From Streptomyces pinistramenti (GTDB lineage Bacteria > Actinomycetota > Actinomycetes > Streptomycetales > Streptomycetaceae), in the NCBI RefSeq assembly GCF_020564935.1, contig NZ_JAJCXB010000021.1:1-64000 (forward strand): a DNA stretch of 64,000 nucleotides, read 5' to 3'. The notes beneath the pieces are model-generated. The model made no database searches and was not told the origin of the DNA. It saw only the letters and a list, made by a program, of their open reading frames with translations. A program made the translations under genes and the position numbers. Position 1 is the stretch's first letter. The number at the start of each line of letters is the position of its first letter. Below, in pieces: positions 43,950 through 52,474 of the stretch.

Positions 43950-44225
43950 GAACGTGCCTCCTCAAGCAGGGGTCGAACAGCAGCCGTCAGAGAACAGCCG
44001 GCCTCCGTATGCCGGGGATCATACGCAGAACCCCTCCACCTGCGAACGGCCAGGCGGATCAGGGCAGTCGGGCCGTTCTTCCACGGGCGGACCGGGCCGG
44101 CCTTTCGGCGTCACGCGGCCCGCGGCGGCGCCGTAGAGAGCCGTAGAGGTGTGATCTACCCTGCGTGAGTGCGGCATTCAAGGGACATGGACGGGCCCGG
44201 CGGGTGCCGAGCGGGCCGGGGCGCG

Positions 44226-44960
44226 GTGAGCGGGGGACGGGCCATTCGCCAGGCCGTCGTGCTGGCGGGCGGCTTCGGGCGGCGGATGCGGCCGCTCACC
44301 TTCAGCCGGCCCAAGCCGATGGTCGAGGTGCACGGTACGCCGATCCTGCGGCACCAGATCGACTGGTTCGCCGAGTGCGGTGTGGAGCAGGTCGTCGTGG
44401 CGGCGGGCCACCGAGCGCAGGTGATCAAGGACTACGTCGCCTCGCAGGAACTGCCGCTGCGCACCGACGTGGTGGCCGAGGAGCGGCCGCTGGGCCGCGG
44501 CGGAGGGCTCAAACGGGCCGCCGCGACGCTGGCACGCCCGGACGAACCGTGGCTGGCCGCCTACGGTGACATCTGGACGCGGTTCTCACTCACCGACATG
44601 TACGCCCACCACCGGCGGCACGCCGCACCGGCCACGGTCGCGCTGGCCCGCCCGTGGCTGCCCCGGGGCAGCGTCGACTGCGATGAGCAGGGCCGGGTTT
44701 CGGCCCTGGCCTCGAAGGCGCCACCGCAGTTACGGGTCAACGCCGGCATCTACATCTTCGAACCCCAGGTCATCGAGCTGCTCCCGGACGAGGGCGACCA
44801 CGAGGACAGTGCCCTCGCCCACCTGGTCCGCACCCGCCGGTTGATGGGCTATCCGTTCGACGGGCCCTGGCGGGCGATCAACACACCGCGCGACCTGGAA
44901 GACCTCGAACGTGAACTCGCCGCGCAGGCCGCGAACACCACGACTACGAAGGGGACGTGA
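44226..44960 (+). CDS. nucleotidyltransferase (NDP-sugar pyrophosphorylase family) with a TTA codon
   Basis: 244 residues. QAVVLAGGFGRRMRPLTFSRPKPMVEVHG is the classical sugar-nucleotide pyrophosphorylase loop; later elements are PLGRGGGLKRA, AAYGDIW (metal-binding Asp), VNAGIYIFEP and a C-terminal WRAINTPRDLEDLE, so it makes an NDP-sugar from a sugar phosphate. The GTG at 44226 fits the normal family N terminus; a longer frame begins at 44169, and an ATG at 44187 has its AAGGGA too close. Leucine at 44730-44732 is coded by TTA, the rare codon read by the bldA tRNA, so synthesis may be limited to late growth. It is coupled to the next gene. Confidence 0.85.
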   Translation: MSGGRAIRQAVVLAGGFGRRMRPLTFSRPKPMVEVHGTPILRHQIDWFAECGVEQVVVAAGHRAQVIKDYVASQELPLRTDVVAEERPLGRGGGLKRAAATLARPDEPWLAAYGDIWTRFSLTDMYAHHRRHAAPATVALARPWLPRGSVDCDEQGRVSALASKAPPQLRVNAGIYIFEPQVIELLPDEGDHEDSALAHLVRTRRLMGYPFDGPWRAINTPRDLEDLERELAAQAANTTTTKGT

Positions 44961-44961
44961 C

Positions 44962-45828
44962 GTGGATCTGGGAGTCATCGGCGTCTGGAGCGTTGCACTC
45001 ACCCACGGGGACCGTGCCGAGGCGGCCGACGCCGCAGCCGAGCTGGAAGCGCTGGGCTACGGCACGCTCTGGCTCGGCGGCATCCCCGGCGGCAATCCCC
45101 GGGGCGATCTCGTCACGGCATCCGAAGTGCTGGCGGCGACCCGCAGGGCCGGGGTGGCGCTCTCGTGCGTATCGATCTGGAAGCAGCCCGCAGCCCAGCT
45201 CTCCGCCGCCTACGGCGCGCTGCCCGCGAGGCAGCGTGACCGCCTGATGACGGGCCTGGCCGTGAGCCACGCGCCGTTCGCCGACCGCTACGAGAAGCCC
45301 TGCACGGCGATGCGCCGCTACCTCGACGCCCTGGACACCACCGCCACGCCCCTCCCGCCCGCCGCGCGGATCATCGGCGCCCACCGGCCGCAGATGCTCC
45401 GCCTGGCCGCCGCCCGGACCGCGGGAGCACAGCCGTACCTCGTCGGGCCCGAACAAGTGGCCCGTGCCCGGGAGCTGCTGGGCGCGAGGCCGGTCCTGGC
45501 GCCCGTACAGACCGTCGTCCCGCACACCGATCCGGACGTGGCGCGTGCGAGGGCACGCTCAGTGCTCGCTCCGTACCTCGCCCTGCCGAACCTCACCGCC
45601 ACCTGGCTGGGCTCCGGCTTCGGGGAGGAGGACCTGGCGGGCGGCGGCAGCGACCGGCTCGTCGACGAACTCGTCGCCTGGGGAGACGCCGAGACCATCG
45701 CCGCCCGCATCGCCGCGCTCCGCCGGGCGGGTGCCGACCACGTCGCGGTGCAGGTCGCCACCGATGACCCGCGCCATTTTCCCCGCGCCGCGTGGCGCGA
45801 ACTCGCCGATGCCGTGCGCGCCGCCTGA
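44962..45828 (+). CDS. LLM-class F420-dependent oxidoreductase
   Basis: 288 residues with the luciferase-like TIM barrel: an N-terminal strand DLGVIGVWS, ELEALGYGTLWLGG, ALSCVSIW, a TGLAVSHAPF strand and a GAHRPQMLRLAAARTAGAQPYLV segment, as in the TIGR03620-like actinobacterial group. Such enzymes use reduced F420 (sometimes FMN). The GTG at 44962 is one base past the stop of the nucleotidyltransferase, with AAGGGGACG upstream, so the two are one operon. The substrate is unknown. Confidence 0.85.
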   Translation: MDLGVIGVWSVALTHGDRAEAADAAAELEALGYGTLWLGGIPGGNPRGDLVTASEVLAATRRAGVALSCVSIWKQPAAQLSAAYGALPARQRDRLMTGLAVSHAPFADRYEKPCTAMRRYLDALDTTATPLPPAARIIGAHRPQMLRLAAARTAGAQPYLVGPEQVARARELLGARPVLAPVQTVVPHTDPDVARARARSVLAPYLALPNLTATWLGSGFGEEDLAGGGSDRLVDELVAWGDAETIAARIAALRRAGADHVAVQVATDDPRHFPRAAWRELADAVRAA

Positions 45829-46265
45829 CCGAATGCGAGCGCAGGGCAATCGGAGGAGAAAAGCGAACAGTCATGGAGAAGGCCGGGTAAGAGCGTAGGG
45901 GGACGGGGGAAATGGGGGTGCGGAACGAGAATTCCTAAGGGTGCGCGACGGCCCCGGAATTCGTTTTGTTGAGCCCGGTGACGATAAGCAGCCGAACCGG
46001 CGCAGTACCCGGTCCGGACCGCCGGAAACGGTCGGGATGTCGCGTCCGGGCCATGTGGGAGGGCCTCTTCCCAAAGTCCGGGAAGCGGTCCAGGATTGTC
46101 CCTTCGCGACTCGCGTCAGAGCGTCGTTGCGCACGGCTCGGTACGGCCTGATAGGGAATGGTGTCCCGGGAAGTCACGCGCGCGACCGGCGCGATGCCGC
46201 CGGGCGCGCGGGCGGCCGGTCCCTCCCGCGCGGCACCCGCCCGTACCCCGAGCAAGGAGCGCAGC
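45829..46265 (+). promoter_or_regulatory. 437-base intergenic region with GAATTCC inverted repeat
   Basis: No gene is visible. GAATTCC (45929-45935) and GGAATTC (45956-45962) form a 7-bp inverted repeat over 20 bases, followed by CGTTTTGTT, so it could be the terminator of the upstream operon or an operator for the next gene. The last 100 bases carry no clear promoter. AAGGAG at 46253-46258 is the ribosome site of the following gene. Confidence 0.35.
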
Positions 46266-47267
46266 GTGGACTTCGGAGTTGTCCTGCAGGCCGACCCGCC
46301 CGCATCGGCCCTCGTGAGCCTGATGCGCCGCGCCGAGCACAACGGCTTCCGCTACGGCTGGACCTTTGACTCCTCCGTCCTGTGGCAGGAGCCTTTCGTC
46401 CTCTACAGCCGCATCCTGGAGCACACCGAGCGGCTGATCGTCGGGCCGATGGTGACCAACCCCTCCACCCGCACGCCGGAGGTCACCGCATCGACCTTCG
46501 CCACCCTCAACGACATGTACGGCAACCGCACCGTCTGCGGCATCGGCCGCGGCGACTCCGCGATGCGGGTGGCGGGACGGCCGCCCAACACCCTTGCCAG
46601 GCTGGGCGAGGCGATCACCGTCATCCGGGATCTCGCCGAGGGCCGAGAGGCCGTCATCGGCGGCCACCCGCTGCGCATCCCCTGGATCAAGGACGGCCGG
46701 CTGCCGGTCTGGATGGGCGCGTACGGTCCCAAGGCGCTGGCGATGACGGGGCGTCTGGCGGACGGTTTCATCCTCCAGCTCGCCGATCCGTTCCTGACGG
46801 AGTGGATGGTCAAGGCGGTGCGGGACGCGGCGGCCGACGCCGGACGCGACCCGGACGAGATCACCATCTGCGTCGCGGCCCCCGCCTACGTCGGCGACGA
46901 CCTGGCGCACGCCCGCGAGCAGTGCCGCTGGTTCGGCGGGATGGTCGGCAACCACGTCGCCGATCTCGTCGGCCGCTACGGCGAGCACTCCGGGATGGTG
47001 CCGGACGAGCTGACCGCGTACATCAAGGACCGCAGCGGCTACGACTACGCGCACCACGGCCGGACCGGCAACCCCGACACCGCGTTCGTGCCGGACGCGA
47101 TCGTCGACCGCTTCTGCCTGCTCGGACCGGCCGATGCGCACATCGACAAGCTGCGGCGGCTGCGGGCGCTGGGCGTCGACCAGTTCGCGCTGTACGCCAT
47201 GCACGACGCGAAGGAAGCCACCATCGACAGTTACGGGGAGCGGATCATCCCGGCGCTCGGCGACTGA
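46266..47267 (+). CDS. LLM-class F420-dependent oxidoreductase (TIGR03842-like)
   Basis: 333 residues: VDFGVVLQADPPASALVSLMRRAEHNGF, TFDSSVLWQEPFVLYSRILEHT, VGPMVTNPSTRTPEVTASTFATLNDMY, GIGRGDSAMRVAGRPP and PVWMGAYGPKALAMTGRLADGFILQLAD are characteristic of the TIGR03842 group. Members of this group are often encoded near dihydropyrimidinase and nitrilase genes, so it may belong to the pyrimidine/hydantoin genes of the first 11 kb although the ESX block lies between them; that link is inference. The GTG at 46266 has AAGGAG 7 bases upstream. It ends at a strong hairpin. Confidence 0.88.
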   Translation: MDFGVVLQADPPASALVSLMRRAEHNGFRYGWTFDSSVLWQEPFVLYSRILEHTERLIVGPMVTNPSTRTPEVTASTFATLNDMYGNRTVCGIGRGDSAMRVAGRPPNTLARLGEAITVIRDLAEGREAVIGGHPLRIPWIKDGRLPVWMGAYGPKALAMTGRLADGFILQLADPFLTEWMVKAVRDAAADAGRDPDEITICVAAPAYVGDDLAHAREQCRWFGGMVGNHVADLVGRYGEHSGMVPDELTAYIKDRSGYDYAHHGRTGNPDTAFVPDAIVDRFCLLGPADAHIDKLRRLRALGVDQFALYAMHDAKEATIDSYGERIIPALGD

Positions 47268-47285
47268 GCCGTCCGCCGGAATGCC

Positions 47286-47320
47286 GCGGCGGCCACGGTG
47301 TCCCGCACCATGGCCGCCGC
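47286..47320. terminator. bidirectional hairpin terminator
   Basis: The arms at 47286-47300 and 47306-47320 form a 15-bp stem with one mismatch and a 5-base loop (TCCCG). It lies between the convergent stops of the TIGR03842-like gene (47267) and the gene ending at 47342. Confidence 0.75.
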
Positions 47321-47341
47321 GACCGGTCCTCCCGCCGGATC

Positions 47342-48208
47342 TCAGGCGCCCGGAGGCACCCGGGACGGGCGGCCGCGGCCCTGGGTGAGGCGGTAGCCCG
47401 CGATGCCGCCGAGCGCGGCCAGTACGCCGCCCGCCGCGGTCCAGATCCAGCGGTCCGACCAGCGGCCCGACGACCAGCCGCCGTCCGGCTCGCCGGCCGC
47501 CGCCTGCGGACCGGGGGAGGCGCTCGCCGTTGCGGATGGCGAGCTGTCGTCGTCCGCCGCGTCGGCAGGCACTGCCCCCGGGACCAGCGGCGCGGCCAGC
47601 GCGCCGTCCACGGCGTGCCCGCCGCCCGCGTCGGAGACCGCGGCCTCCACCTCGGCGTGCACCGGCTGCCCCAGGTCCTGCGGCGACAGGTCGGTGGCCG
47701 TCAGCCGCAGGTAATACCGGCCGGGCAGCGGGTCGTTGGCCCACGGCTCCGCCCAGGAGCGGACGGTGCGCAGGGTGCAGGACAGCTCCACCGAGCCGGC
47801 GTCCGCCGCGACCTTGCGGGCCTGCATGCCGTAGCGGCACGACTGGCGGCGGCGCAGGCCGTCGTACACGTCGAGCTGCCAGGTGGCGGCGCCGTGCCGG
47901 GCGGTCTCGGGGAGCTTGACCTTCGCCCGTACCGTGGCGTTCTGCCCCTGGTCGAGGGGGACGGCCCAGTACAGGTAGTCGCCGGTGGAACCGTCGGCGG
48001 TGGCCCGCTGCCCGGCCGCGACCAGGGTGGCGGTACGGAACGAGGTGCCCGCCTCGGTCGGCGCGGGCGGGGAGTCCGGGTCGGAGCCGGGGCTCGGGGT
48101 GGCGCTGCCGGATGCCGGGGGCGGGTCGTCGGCGAGGGCGGGCCCGGCCGTGGCGAGCAGGCCGCCGGCGGCCAGCAGGGCGGCCGTCACAGTGCGCAGG
48201 GTCCGCAT
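47342..48208 (-). CDS. secreted/membrane-anchored hypothetical protein partnered with a VWA protein
   Basis: 288 residues. Signal peptide at 1-28 (LRTVTAALLAAGGLLATAGPALA), a Pro/Ser linker, a beta-rich domain at about 55-200 (GDYLYWAVPLDQGQNATVRAKV, WQLDVYDGLRRRQSCRYG, PLPGRYYLRLTAT), a low-complexity spacer, and a C-terminal membrane helix at about 251-273. The beta domain resembles pre-peptidase-type jelly rolls. Its ATG overlaps the stop of the VWA gene (TGATG at 48206-48210), so the two are translationally coupled and probably form a cell-envelope pair. Function unknown. Confidence 0.75.
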   Translation of the reverse strand: MRTLRTVTAALLAAGGLLATAGPALADDPPPASGSATPSPGSDPDSPPAPTEAGTSFRTATLVAAGQRATADGSTGDYLYWAVPLDQGQNATVRAKVKLPETARHGAATWQLDVYDGLRRRQSCRYGMQARKVAADAGSVELSCTLRTVRSWAEPWANDPLPGRYYLRLTATDLSPQDLGQPVHAEVEAAVSDAGGGHAVDGALAAPLVPGAVPADAADDDSSPSATASASPGPQAAAGEPDGGWSSGRWSDRWIWTAAGGVLAALGGIAGYRLTQGRGRPSRVPPGA

Positions 48209-49482
48209 CAGTTGGTCCTCCAGACGGAGATGCGCCAGCGGGAGATCCAGCCCCAGACCAGGCCGCCCACCAGACCGGCGAGTGCCAGGGTGATCAGCAG
48301 CCACCAGCCGCGGCCGAGACCGAAGGAGGCCGGGTCGGCGGCGTCGTGGGGTGCGTCGACGAGGTCGATGGCCAGCTCGACGGGCAGGCCGGGATCCCGC
48401 TTCACGGACGCGGGGGCCGAGAAGGAGTTGCTGACCTGGAGGCAGACCGTCTCGGCGGGCGGCTCACCGCCGCCGTCGGGTGTGTCCGCATCCGGCATGG
48501 GGTAGCGCAGCCCGGTCGAGACGGCGTCGGTCCGTCCGTCGCCCGCCTCCGAGCCGCGGACGATCTCCCGGCCGTGCGCGGACACCGCCCGCAGCAGCAC
48601 GCCGTAGTCGTTGTCCACGGCACGGTCGGCGCCGATGCTCACCGACGCCCGCAGTTCCTGGCCCGGCCGGACGCCGACGCGGTACCAGCGGTGCTCGGCG
48701 AACTTCTCCCGGTCGTTGTAGAGGCCGGGCTTGAGCTCGGGTGCCGTGCTGCACTCCTGCGCGCCCTGCGTCGCCACCGGCGTGACGACGGGATCCGCCG
48801 CCCGGTCCACCAACTGGTGCACCCGGTCCCGCAGTTGGCCGGTGTGCTGCACCGAGGTGTAGGTGCCGCCGGTCGCCTCGGCGATGCAGCTCAGCTGCTT
48901 GCGGGTCTTGTCGTCCGGCAGCAGGCCGAGGGTGTCGACGGTCAGGTGGATGCCCTTGGCCGCGATGTCCCGGGCCACCTCGCAGGGGTCGAGCGGCTGG
49001 CAGGTGTCCTCGCCGTCGGTGATGAGGACGATCCGGCGGGTCGCCTCGCCGCCCTTGAGGTCGTCGGCCGCGGCGAGCAGGGACGGGCCGATCGGCGTCC
49101 AGCCGGTGGACGTCAGCGTCGCGACGGCGGTCTTGGCCTCGGTACGGTCGAGGGGGCCGACGGGGTAGAGGAGCTTGGTGTCCTTGCAGCCGACCTTGCG
49201 GTCCTGCCCCGGGTAGTTCGCGCCGAGGGTGCGGATGCCGAGCTGTACCTCGCCGGGCACCGCGTCCAGCACCTCGTTGAAGGCGGTCTTCGCGGCCGCC
49301 ATCCGGCTCTGCCCGTCGAGGTCGCGGGCCCGCATGGAGCCGCTGACGTCGAGGACGAGTTCCACCTTCGGGGCGGGTTTCGTGTCCGGCTCACCGGCCG
49401 CTGCGGGTGTGGGGAGCAGGCCCACGGCCAAGGTGGCGAGCAGGCCGCACACCCCGGCCGCCAGCCGCTTTCTTATGATCAT
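48208..49482 (-). CDS. VWA-domain membrane-anchored protein
   Basis: 424 residues. Signal peptide at 1-29, then a von Willebrand factor A domain with an intact MIDAS (DVSGS with Asp45, Ser47, Ser49; later ITDGEDTCQ). A beta domain at about 240-385 carries paired cysteines, followed by a C-terminal membrane helix (WWLLITLALAGLVGGLVWGW) and a basic tail. It should bind a divalent cation and a protein ligand outside the cell. The ATG at 49482 lacks a clear ribosome site; it was chosen because it starts the signal peptide. It is coupled to the following gene. Confidence 0.85.
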   Translation of the reverse strand: MIIRKRLAAGVCGLLATLAVGLLPTPAAAGEPDTKPAPKVELVLDVSGSMRARDLDGQSRMAAAKTAFNEVLDAVPGEVQLGIRTLGANYPGQDRKVGCKDTKLLYPVGPLDRTEAKTAVATLTSTGWTPIGPSLLAAADDLKGGEATRRIVLITDGEDTCQPLDPCEVARDIAAKGIHLTVDTLGLLPDDKTRKQLSCIAEATGGTYTSVQHTGQLRDRVHQLVDRAADPVVTPVATQGAQECSTAPELKPGLYNDREKFAEHRWYRVGVRPGQELRASVSIGADRAVDNDYGVLLRAVSAHGREIVRGSEAGDGRTDAVSTGLRYPMPDADTPDGGGEPPAETVCLQVSNSFSAPASVKRDPGLPVELAIDLVDAPHDAADPASFGLGRGWWLLITLALAGLVGGLVWGWISRWRISVWRTN

Positions 49483-49580
49483 CGAGGGATCGTATGGAGG
49501 ATCGGCCGCCAAGCCAAAACGGGGCGTCAGATGCCGGACACCGGCCCGCGGTTCCCGGCCCCTCAGAGCACCCGGCCGCC

Positions 49581-50642
49581 CTACGGCACCCGGCCCAGCC
49601 ACTCCGGCGAGCTGAACTTGCCGGCCGCCAGCTCCTGGGCGCGGGCCAGCTCCGACGCGCTCACCGTGCCGTCCGTGCCGCCGTAGCGCGACCGGAACGA
49701 CGCGATCATCCGGTCGATGACCTCGGCCCGCGGCAGCCCGGTCTGCCGGCGCAGCGGATCCACCCGCTTCTTCGCGCTGGTGGTGCCCTTGTCCGACAGC
49801 TTCTCGCGGCCGATCCGCAGCACCTCGACCATCTTGTCCGCGTCGATGTCGTACGACATCGTCACGTGGTGCAGGACCGCGCCGGACGCCACCCGCTTCT
49901 GCGCGGCGCCGGCGATCTTCCCGGCGTCGGTCGCGATGTCGTTGAGCGGCTTGTACCAGGCGTTGATGCCCATGTCGCCGAGGGCTGCCAGCACCCAGTC
50001 GTCCAGATACGCGTAGCTCTCCGCGAACGACAGGCCCTGGACCAGGGCGTCCGGTACGCACAGCGAGTAGGTGATGGTGTTGCCCGGCTCGACGAACATC
50101 GCGCCGCCGCCGCTGATCCGCCGCACCACGCTCACGCCGTGCCGGGCGGCGCCCTCGGGGTCGACCTCGTTGCTCAGCGACTGGAAACTGCCGATGATCA
50201 CGGCCGGGCGGTCCCACTCCCACACCCGCAGCGTCGGCTGCCGCCGGCCCGCCGCGACCTCCTGCGTGAGCACCTCGTCCAGCGCCATGTGCAGCGCCGG
50301 GGACTGCGGGCCCTCGTGGATCAGCTGCCAGTCGAAGTCGGTCCACTCGGCCGCGTCCGCCACCGCCCGCCGGACCGCGATGCCCACCGCCTCGCTGCTG
50401 AACCCGAAGAGCACCGCGCCGGCCGGCAGCGCCGCGTCGATCCGGGCCGCGAGCCCGCGCGCATCGGTGTCCGAAGGGGCGCCCTCCAGCGCGCCGTTGA
50501 TGGCGTCCAGTGCCTCGTCGGGCTCCAGGAAGAAGTCCCCGGCGACGCGTACTCCGCGCAACGCCCCGCCCGCCACGTCGAGATCGACGACGACGAGCTT
50601 GCCGCCCGGCACCTTGTACTCACCGTGGTGCTTGCCCTGCAC
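49581..50642 (-). CDS. lipoate-protein ligase family protein with permuted domain order
   Basis: 353 residues. The biotin/lipoate ligase core at about 105-310 has RRISGGGAMFVEPGNTITYSL, the lipoyl-AMP binding signature, and NDIATDAGKIAGAAQKR with the catalytic-type Lys. Unusually, the accessory domain (KVPGGKLVVVDLDVAGG, GDFFLEPDEALDAINGAL) is at the N terminus, while in classical LplA it is at the C terminus. This is a known variant fold order in actinobacteria, and the substrate could be lipoate or octanoate. The GTG at 50642 has AGGAGGA 7 bases upstream. It is a stand-alone gene. Confidence 0.88.
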   Translation of the reverse strand: MQGKHHGEYKVPGGKLVVVDLDVAGGALRGVRVAGDFFLEPDEALDAINGALEGAPSDTDARGLAARIDAALPAGAVLFGFSSEAVGIAVRRAVADAAEWTDFDWQLIHEGPQSPALHMALDEVLTQEVAAGRRQPTLRVWEWDRPAVIIGSFQSLSNEVDPEGAARHGVSVVRRISGGGAMFVEPGNTITYSLCVPDALVQGLSFAESYAYLDDWVLAALGDMGINAWYKPLNDIATDAGKIAGAAQKRVASGAVLHHVTMSYDIDADKMVEVLRIGREKLSDKGTTSAKKRVDPLRRQTGLPRAEVIDRMIASFRSRYGGTDGTVSASELARAQELAAGKFSSPEWLGRVP

Positions 50643-50843
50643 GGCAGATCCTCCTGTTGTCGCCCGTCGTCCCGCGGCCGGTCAGGTGCCCCGCGGTCGT
50701 CACCAACGGTAATGCGGGACGGGACATTCCAGGCGTCCCCGCGCGGGCCCGGGTGCATCCGCCGCCAGGGGGCCGCCCGGCGACCCTGGCCAGCGGGAAG
50801 CCGTTGCTCCTACGATGCGGTCATCACGGGGAGGGATGTACAC

Positions 50844-51794
50844 GTGGCACAGCATGTGGGACGCGTGGAGACCGGCGTGGCCTGGGTGATCAAGAACCTG
50901 GATGTGGTCATCGCCGTCGGACTCGGCCTGACCATCGGCATGATGGACGTCTTCGGCGACGTCATCAGCGACGATGTCTCATCCGGAGCGACGCTGCTGG
51001 TGCTCGGCACCCTGGCGGTCGGCTCGATGACCGAGCGGACGCGGCGCAAGTCCGACATCCAGGAGGCGAACGGCGAGACCCGCCGGGCCCTGGAGGACCT
51101 CGCCATGGTCCGCTCGCTCTCCGGCGACCAGGTCGGCGAGGCACTGGAGAAGGCCAGACAGCAGACGAACCGGTGGTACTTCAAGGGCGGCACCGGCACC
51201 TACCTGCGGGCCGTGACGCTGCCCCGGTGCGTGGAGGCCGCCACCCGCCAGCGTGCCCAGCTCAGTGTCAAGATCGACATCATCAACCCCGGTGACGAGC
51301 GGACCTGTTCGGCATACGCCCGCTTCCGGCAGACGTTCGCACGGCAGCGCAACGTCACCGCGTCCAACACCTGGACGACGGACCGCACGCGCAAGGAGTC
51401 CTACGCCACCGTGCTGGCCGCCTGCTGGTTCCGGCAGCGCCTCGACACCCTGGAGATCAGCGTGCACCTCTCGTCGGGAGTGCCGACCCTCCGCTTCGAC
51501 CTGTCCGAATCCTGTCTGATCATCACCCAGGACGACCCCAGTCGCGTCAACCTCCTGGTCGCCCGCGACCAGCCGCTCTACGACTACTACGTCACCGAGC
51601 TGCACCAGAGCCGGGAGCAGGCGGTCAAGCTCGACCTGCGCGGCATCGCACCGCTCGGCGAGGAGCCGACCGTCGACGAGGTCCGTACGGTCTTCGACGA
51701 CGTGGGACTCTCGCTCCCGACGGTCTTCACCGACGCCGACGTCGGCGAGATCATCGAAAAGGCCCTGCACGCCGAGGACCCCTACCGGAGGTGA
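50844..51794 (+). CDS. two-TM membrane protein of unknown function (first gene of a 2TM-cupin-phosphatase operon)
   Basis: 316 residues. Two membrane helices at about 20-36 (DVVIAVGLGLTIGMMDV) and 46-61 (GATLLVLGTLAVGSM), a basic stop-transfer sequence, a short coiled-coil-like linker, then a cytosolic domain of about 210 residues starting NRWYFKGGTGTYLRAVTLPRCVE and containing SVKIDIINPGD and CLIITQDDP. I do not recognise the domain with certainty; it has no signal peptide. N-terminal membrane hairpins with a cytosolic sensor are common in bacterial immune effectors, so that is one possibility. The GTG at 50844 follows GGGGAGGG by about 8 bases. Its stop overlaps the next start (GTGA). Confidence 0.65.
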   Translation: MAQHVGRVETGVAWVIKNLDVVIAVGLGLTIGMMDVFGDVISDDVSSGATLLVLGTLAVGSMTERTRRKSDIQEANGETRRALEDLAMVRSLSGDQVGEALEKARQQTNRWYFKGGTGTYLRAVTLPRCVEAATRQRAQLSVKIDIINPGDERTCSAYARFRQTFARQRNVTASNTWTTDRTRKESYATVLAACWFRQRLDTLEISVHLSSGVPTLRFDLSESCLIITQDDPSRVNLLVARDQPLYDYYVTELHQSREQAVKLDLRGIAPLGEEPTVDEVRTVFDDVGLSLPTVFTDADVGEIIEKALHAEDPYRR

Positions 51795-52474
51795 GACGCC
51801 TCGGGCGCAGCCCCATGGACTACGACACGCTCGACCAGCTTCTCCGGCCCGGCGCCGAACGGGACGCTCCGCGCGAGCGGGTCACCGGCGCGCTGGAGGA
51901 CATCGCCTCCGGGAAACGGGAGCTGCGCGCCGTCCGGCACCCGCTCGGCTTCCTCTGCCTGCCGCTCGTCCGCGACGGCGCCCGCGGCGTCTGCGTCCAC
52001 CTCTTCGAGAGCGGCAGCGGCGCCGAACCCACCGCGGCGCCCATGCACGCCCACAGCTGGGAGCTGCGCAGCTACGTGCTCTACGGCCGGGTCGGCAACC
52101 TCCCGGTACGGGTGACCGACGGCGGCGACGGCGCCACCCACCGGGTCTTCGAAGTCGTCAGCGCGCCCTCCGGCGTCGACGAACTGCGGCCCACCTCCCG
52201 CCTGGTGCGCAGCGAACCAGGACCCGCCCACTCCAGCGTCAGCGGCGAGACCTACGCGCTGCCGGCCGGCGAATTCCACGCCACCGTCGTCGCCGCGGGC
52301 GAACCCGCCGCGACCCTGGTGCTCGGCAGATCCCTGCCGGGCCACACCGACCTCTCCCTCGGACCCCTGCACGGCCGCAGGCACCGCACGATGCGCCGGC
52401 TGTGCGCTGCGGAACACACCGAACGGACCGTGCGCACTGCACTCAGGAGGATCCATGCCGAGCAGCGAGAGTGA
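51791..52474 (+). CDS. cupin-fold protein in the 2TM-cupin-phosphatase operon
   Basis: 227 residues. Two cupin motifs are readable: H86-A-H88-SW-E91 followed by VLYG, and PAGEFH163 followed by a strand, which are the metal ligands of the beta-barrel. The order and the overall length resemble cysteine-dioxygenase-like cupins. The GTG at 51791 overlaps the previous stop; GGAG is immediately adjacent, and an ATG at 51815 (giving MDYDTL) is the alternative start. The last 20 bases overlap the phosphatase gene. A metal-dependent small-molecule enzyme or sensor is likely; the substrate is not readable. Confidence 0.7.
   Translation: MRRLGRSPMDYDTLDQLLRPGAERDAPRERVTGALEDIASGKRELRAVRHPLGFLCLPLVRDGARGVCVHLFESGSGAEPTAAPMHAHSWELRSYVLYGRVGNLPVRVTDGGDGATHRVFEVVSAPSGVDELRPTSRLVRSEPGPAHSSVSGETYALPAGEFHATVVAAGEPAATLVLGRSLPGHTDLSLGPLHGRRHRTMRRLCAAEHTERTVRTALRRIHAEQRE

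Noticed and set aside
44187..44189. ATG as start of the nucleotidyltransferase
   Set aside because: The AAGGGA before it is only one base away, and the extra residues are not part of the fold.
51815..51817. ATG as start of the cupin gene
   Set aside because: The nearest ribosome site is more than 20 bases away; the overlapping GTG at 51791 fits coupling better, though it is not proven.
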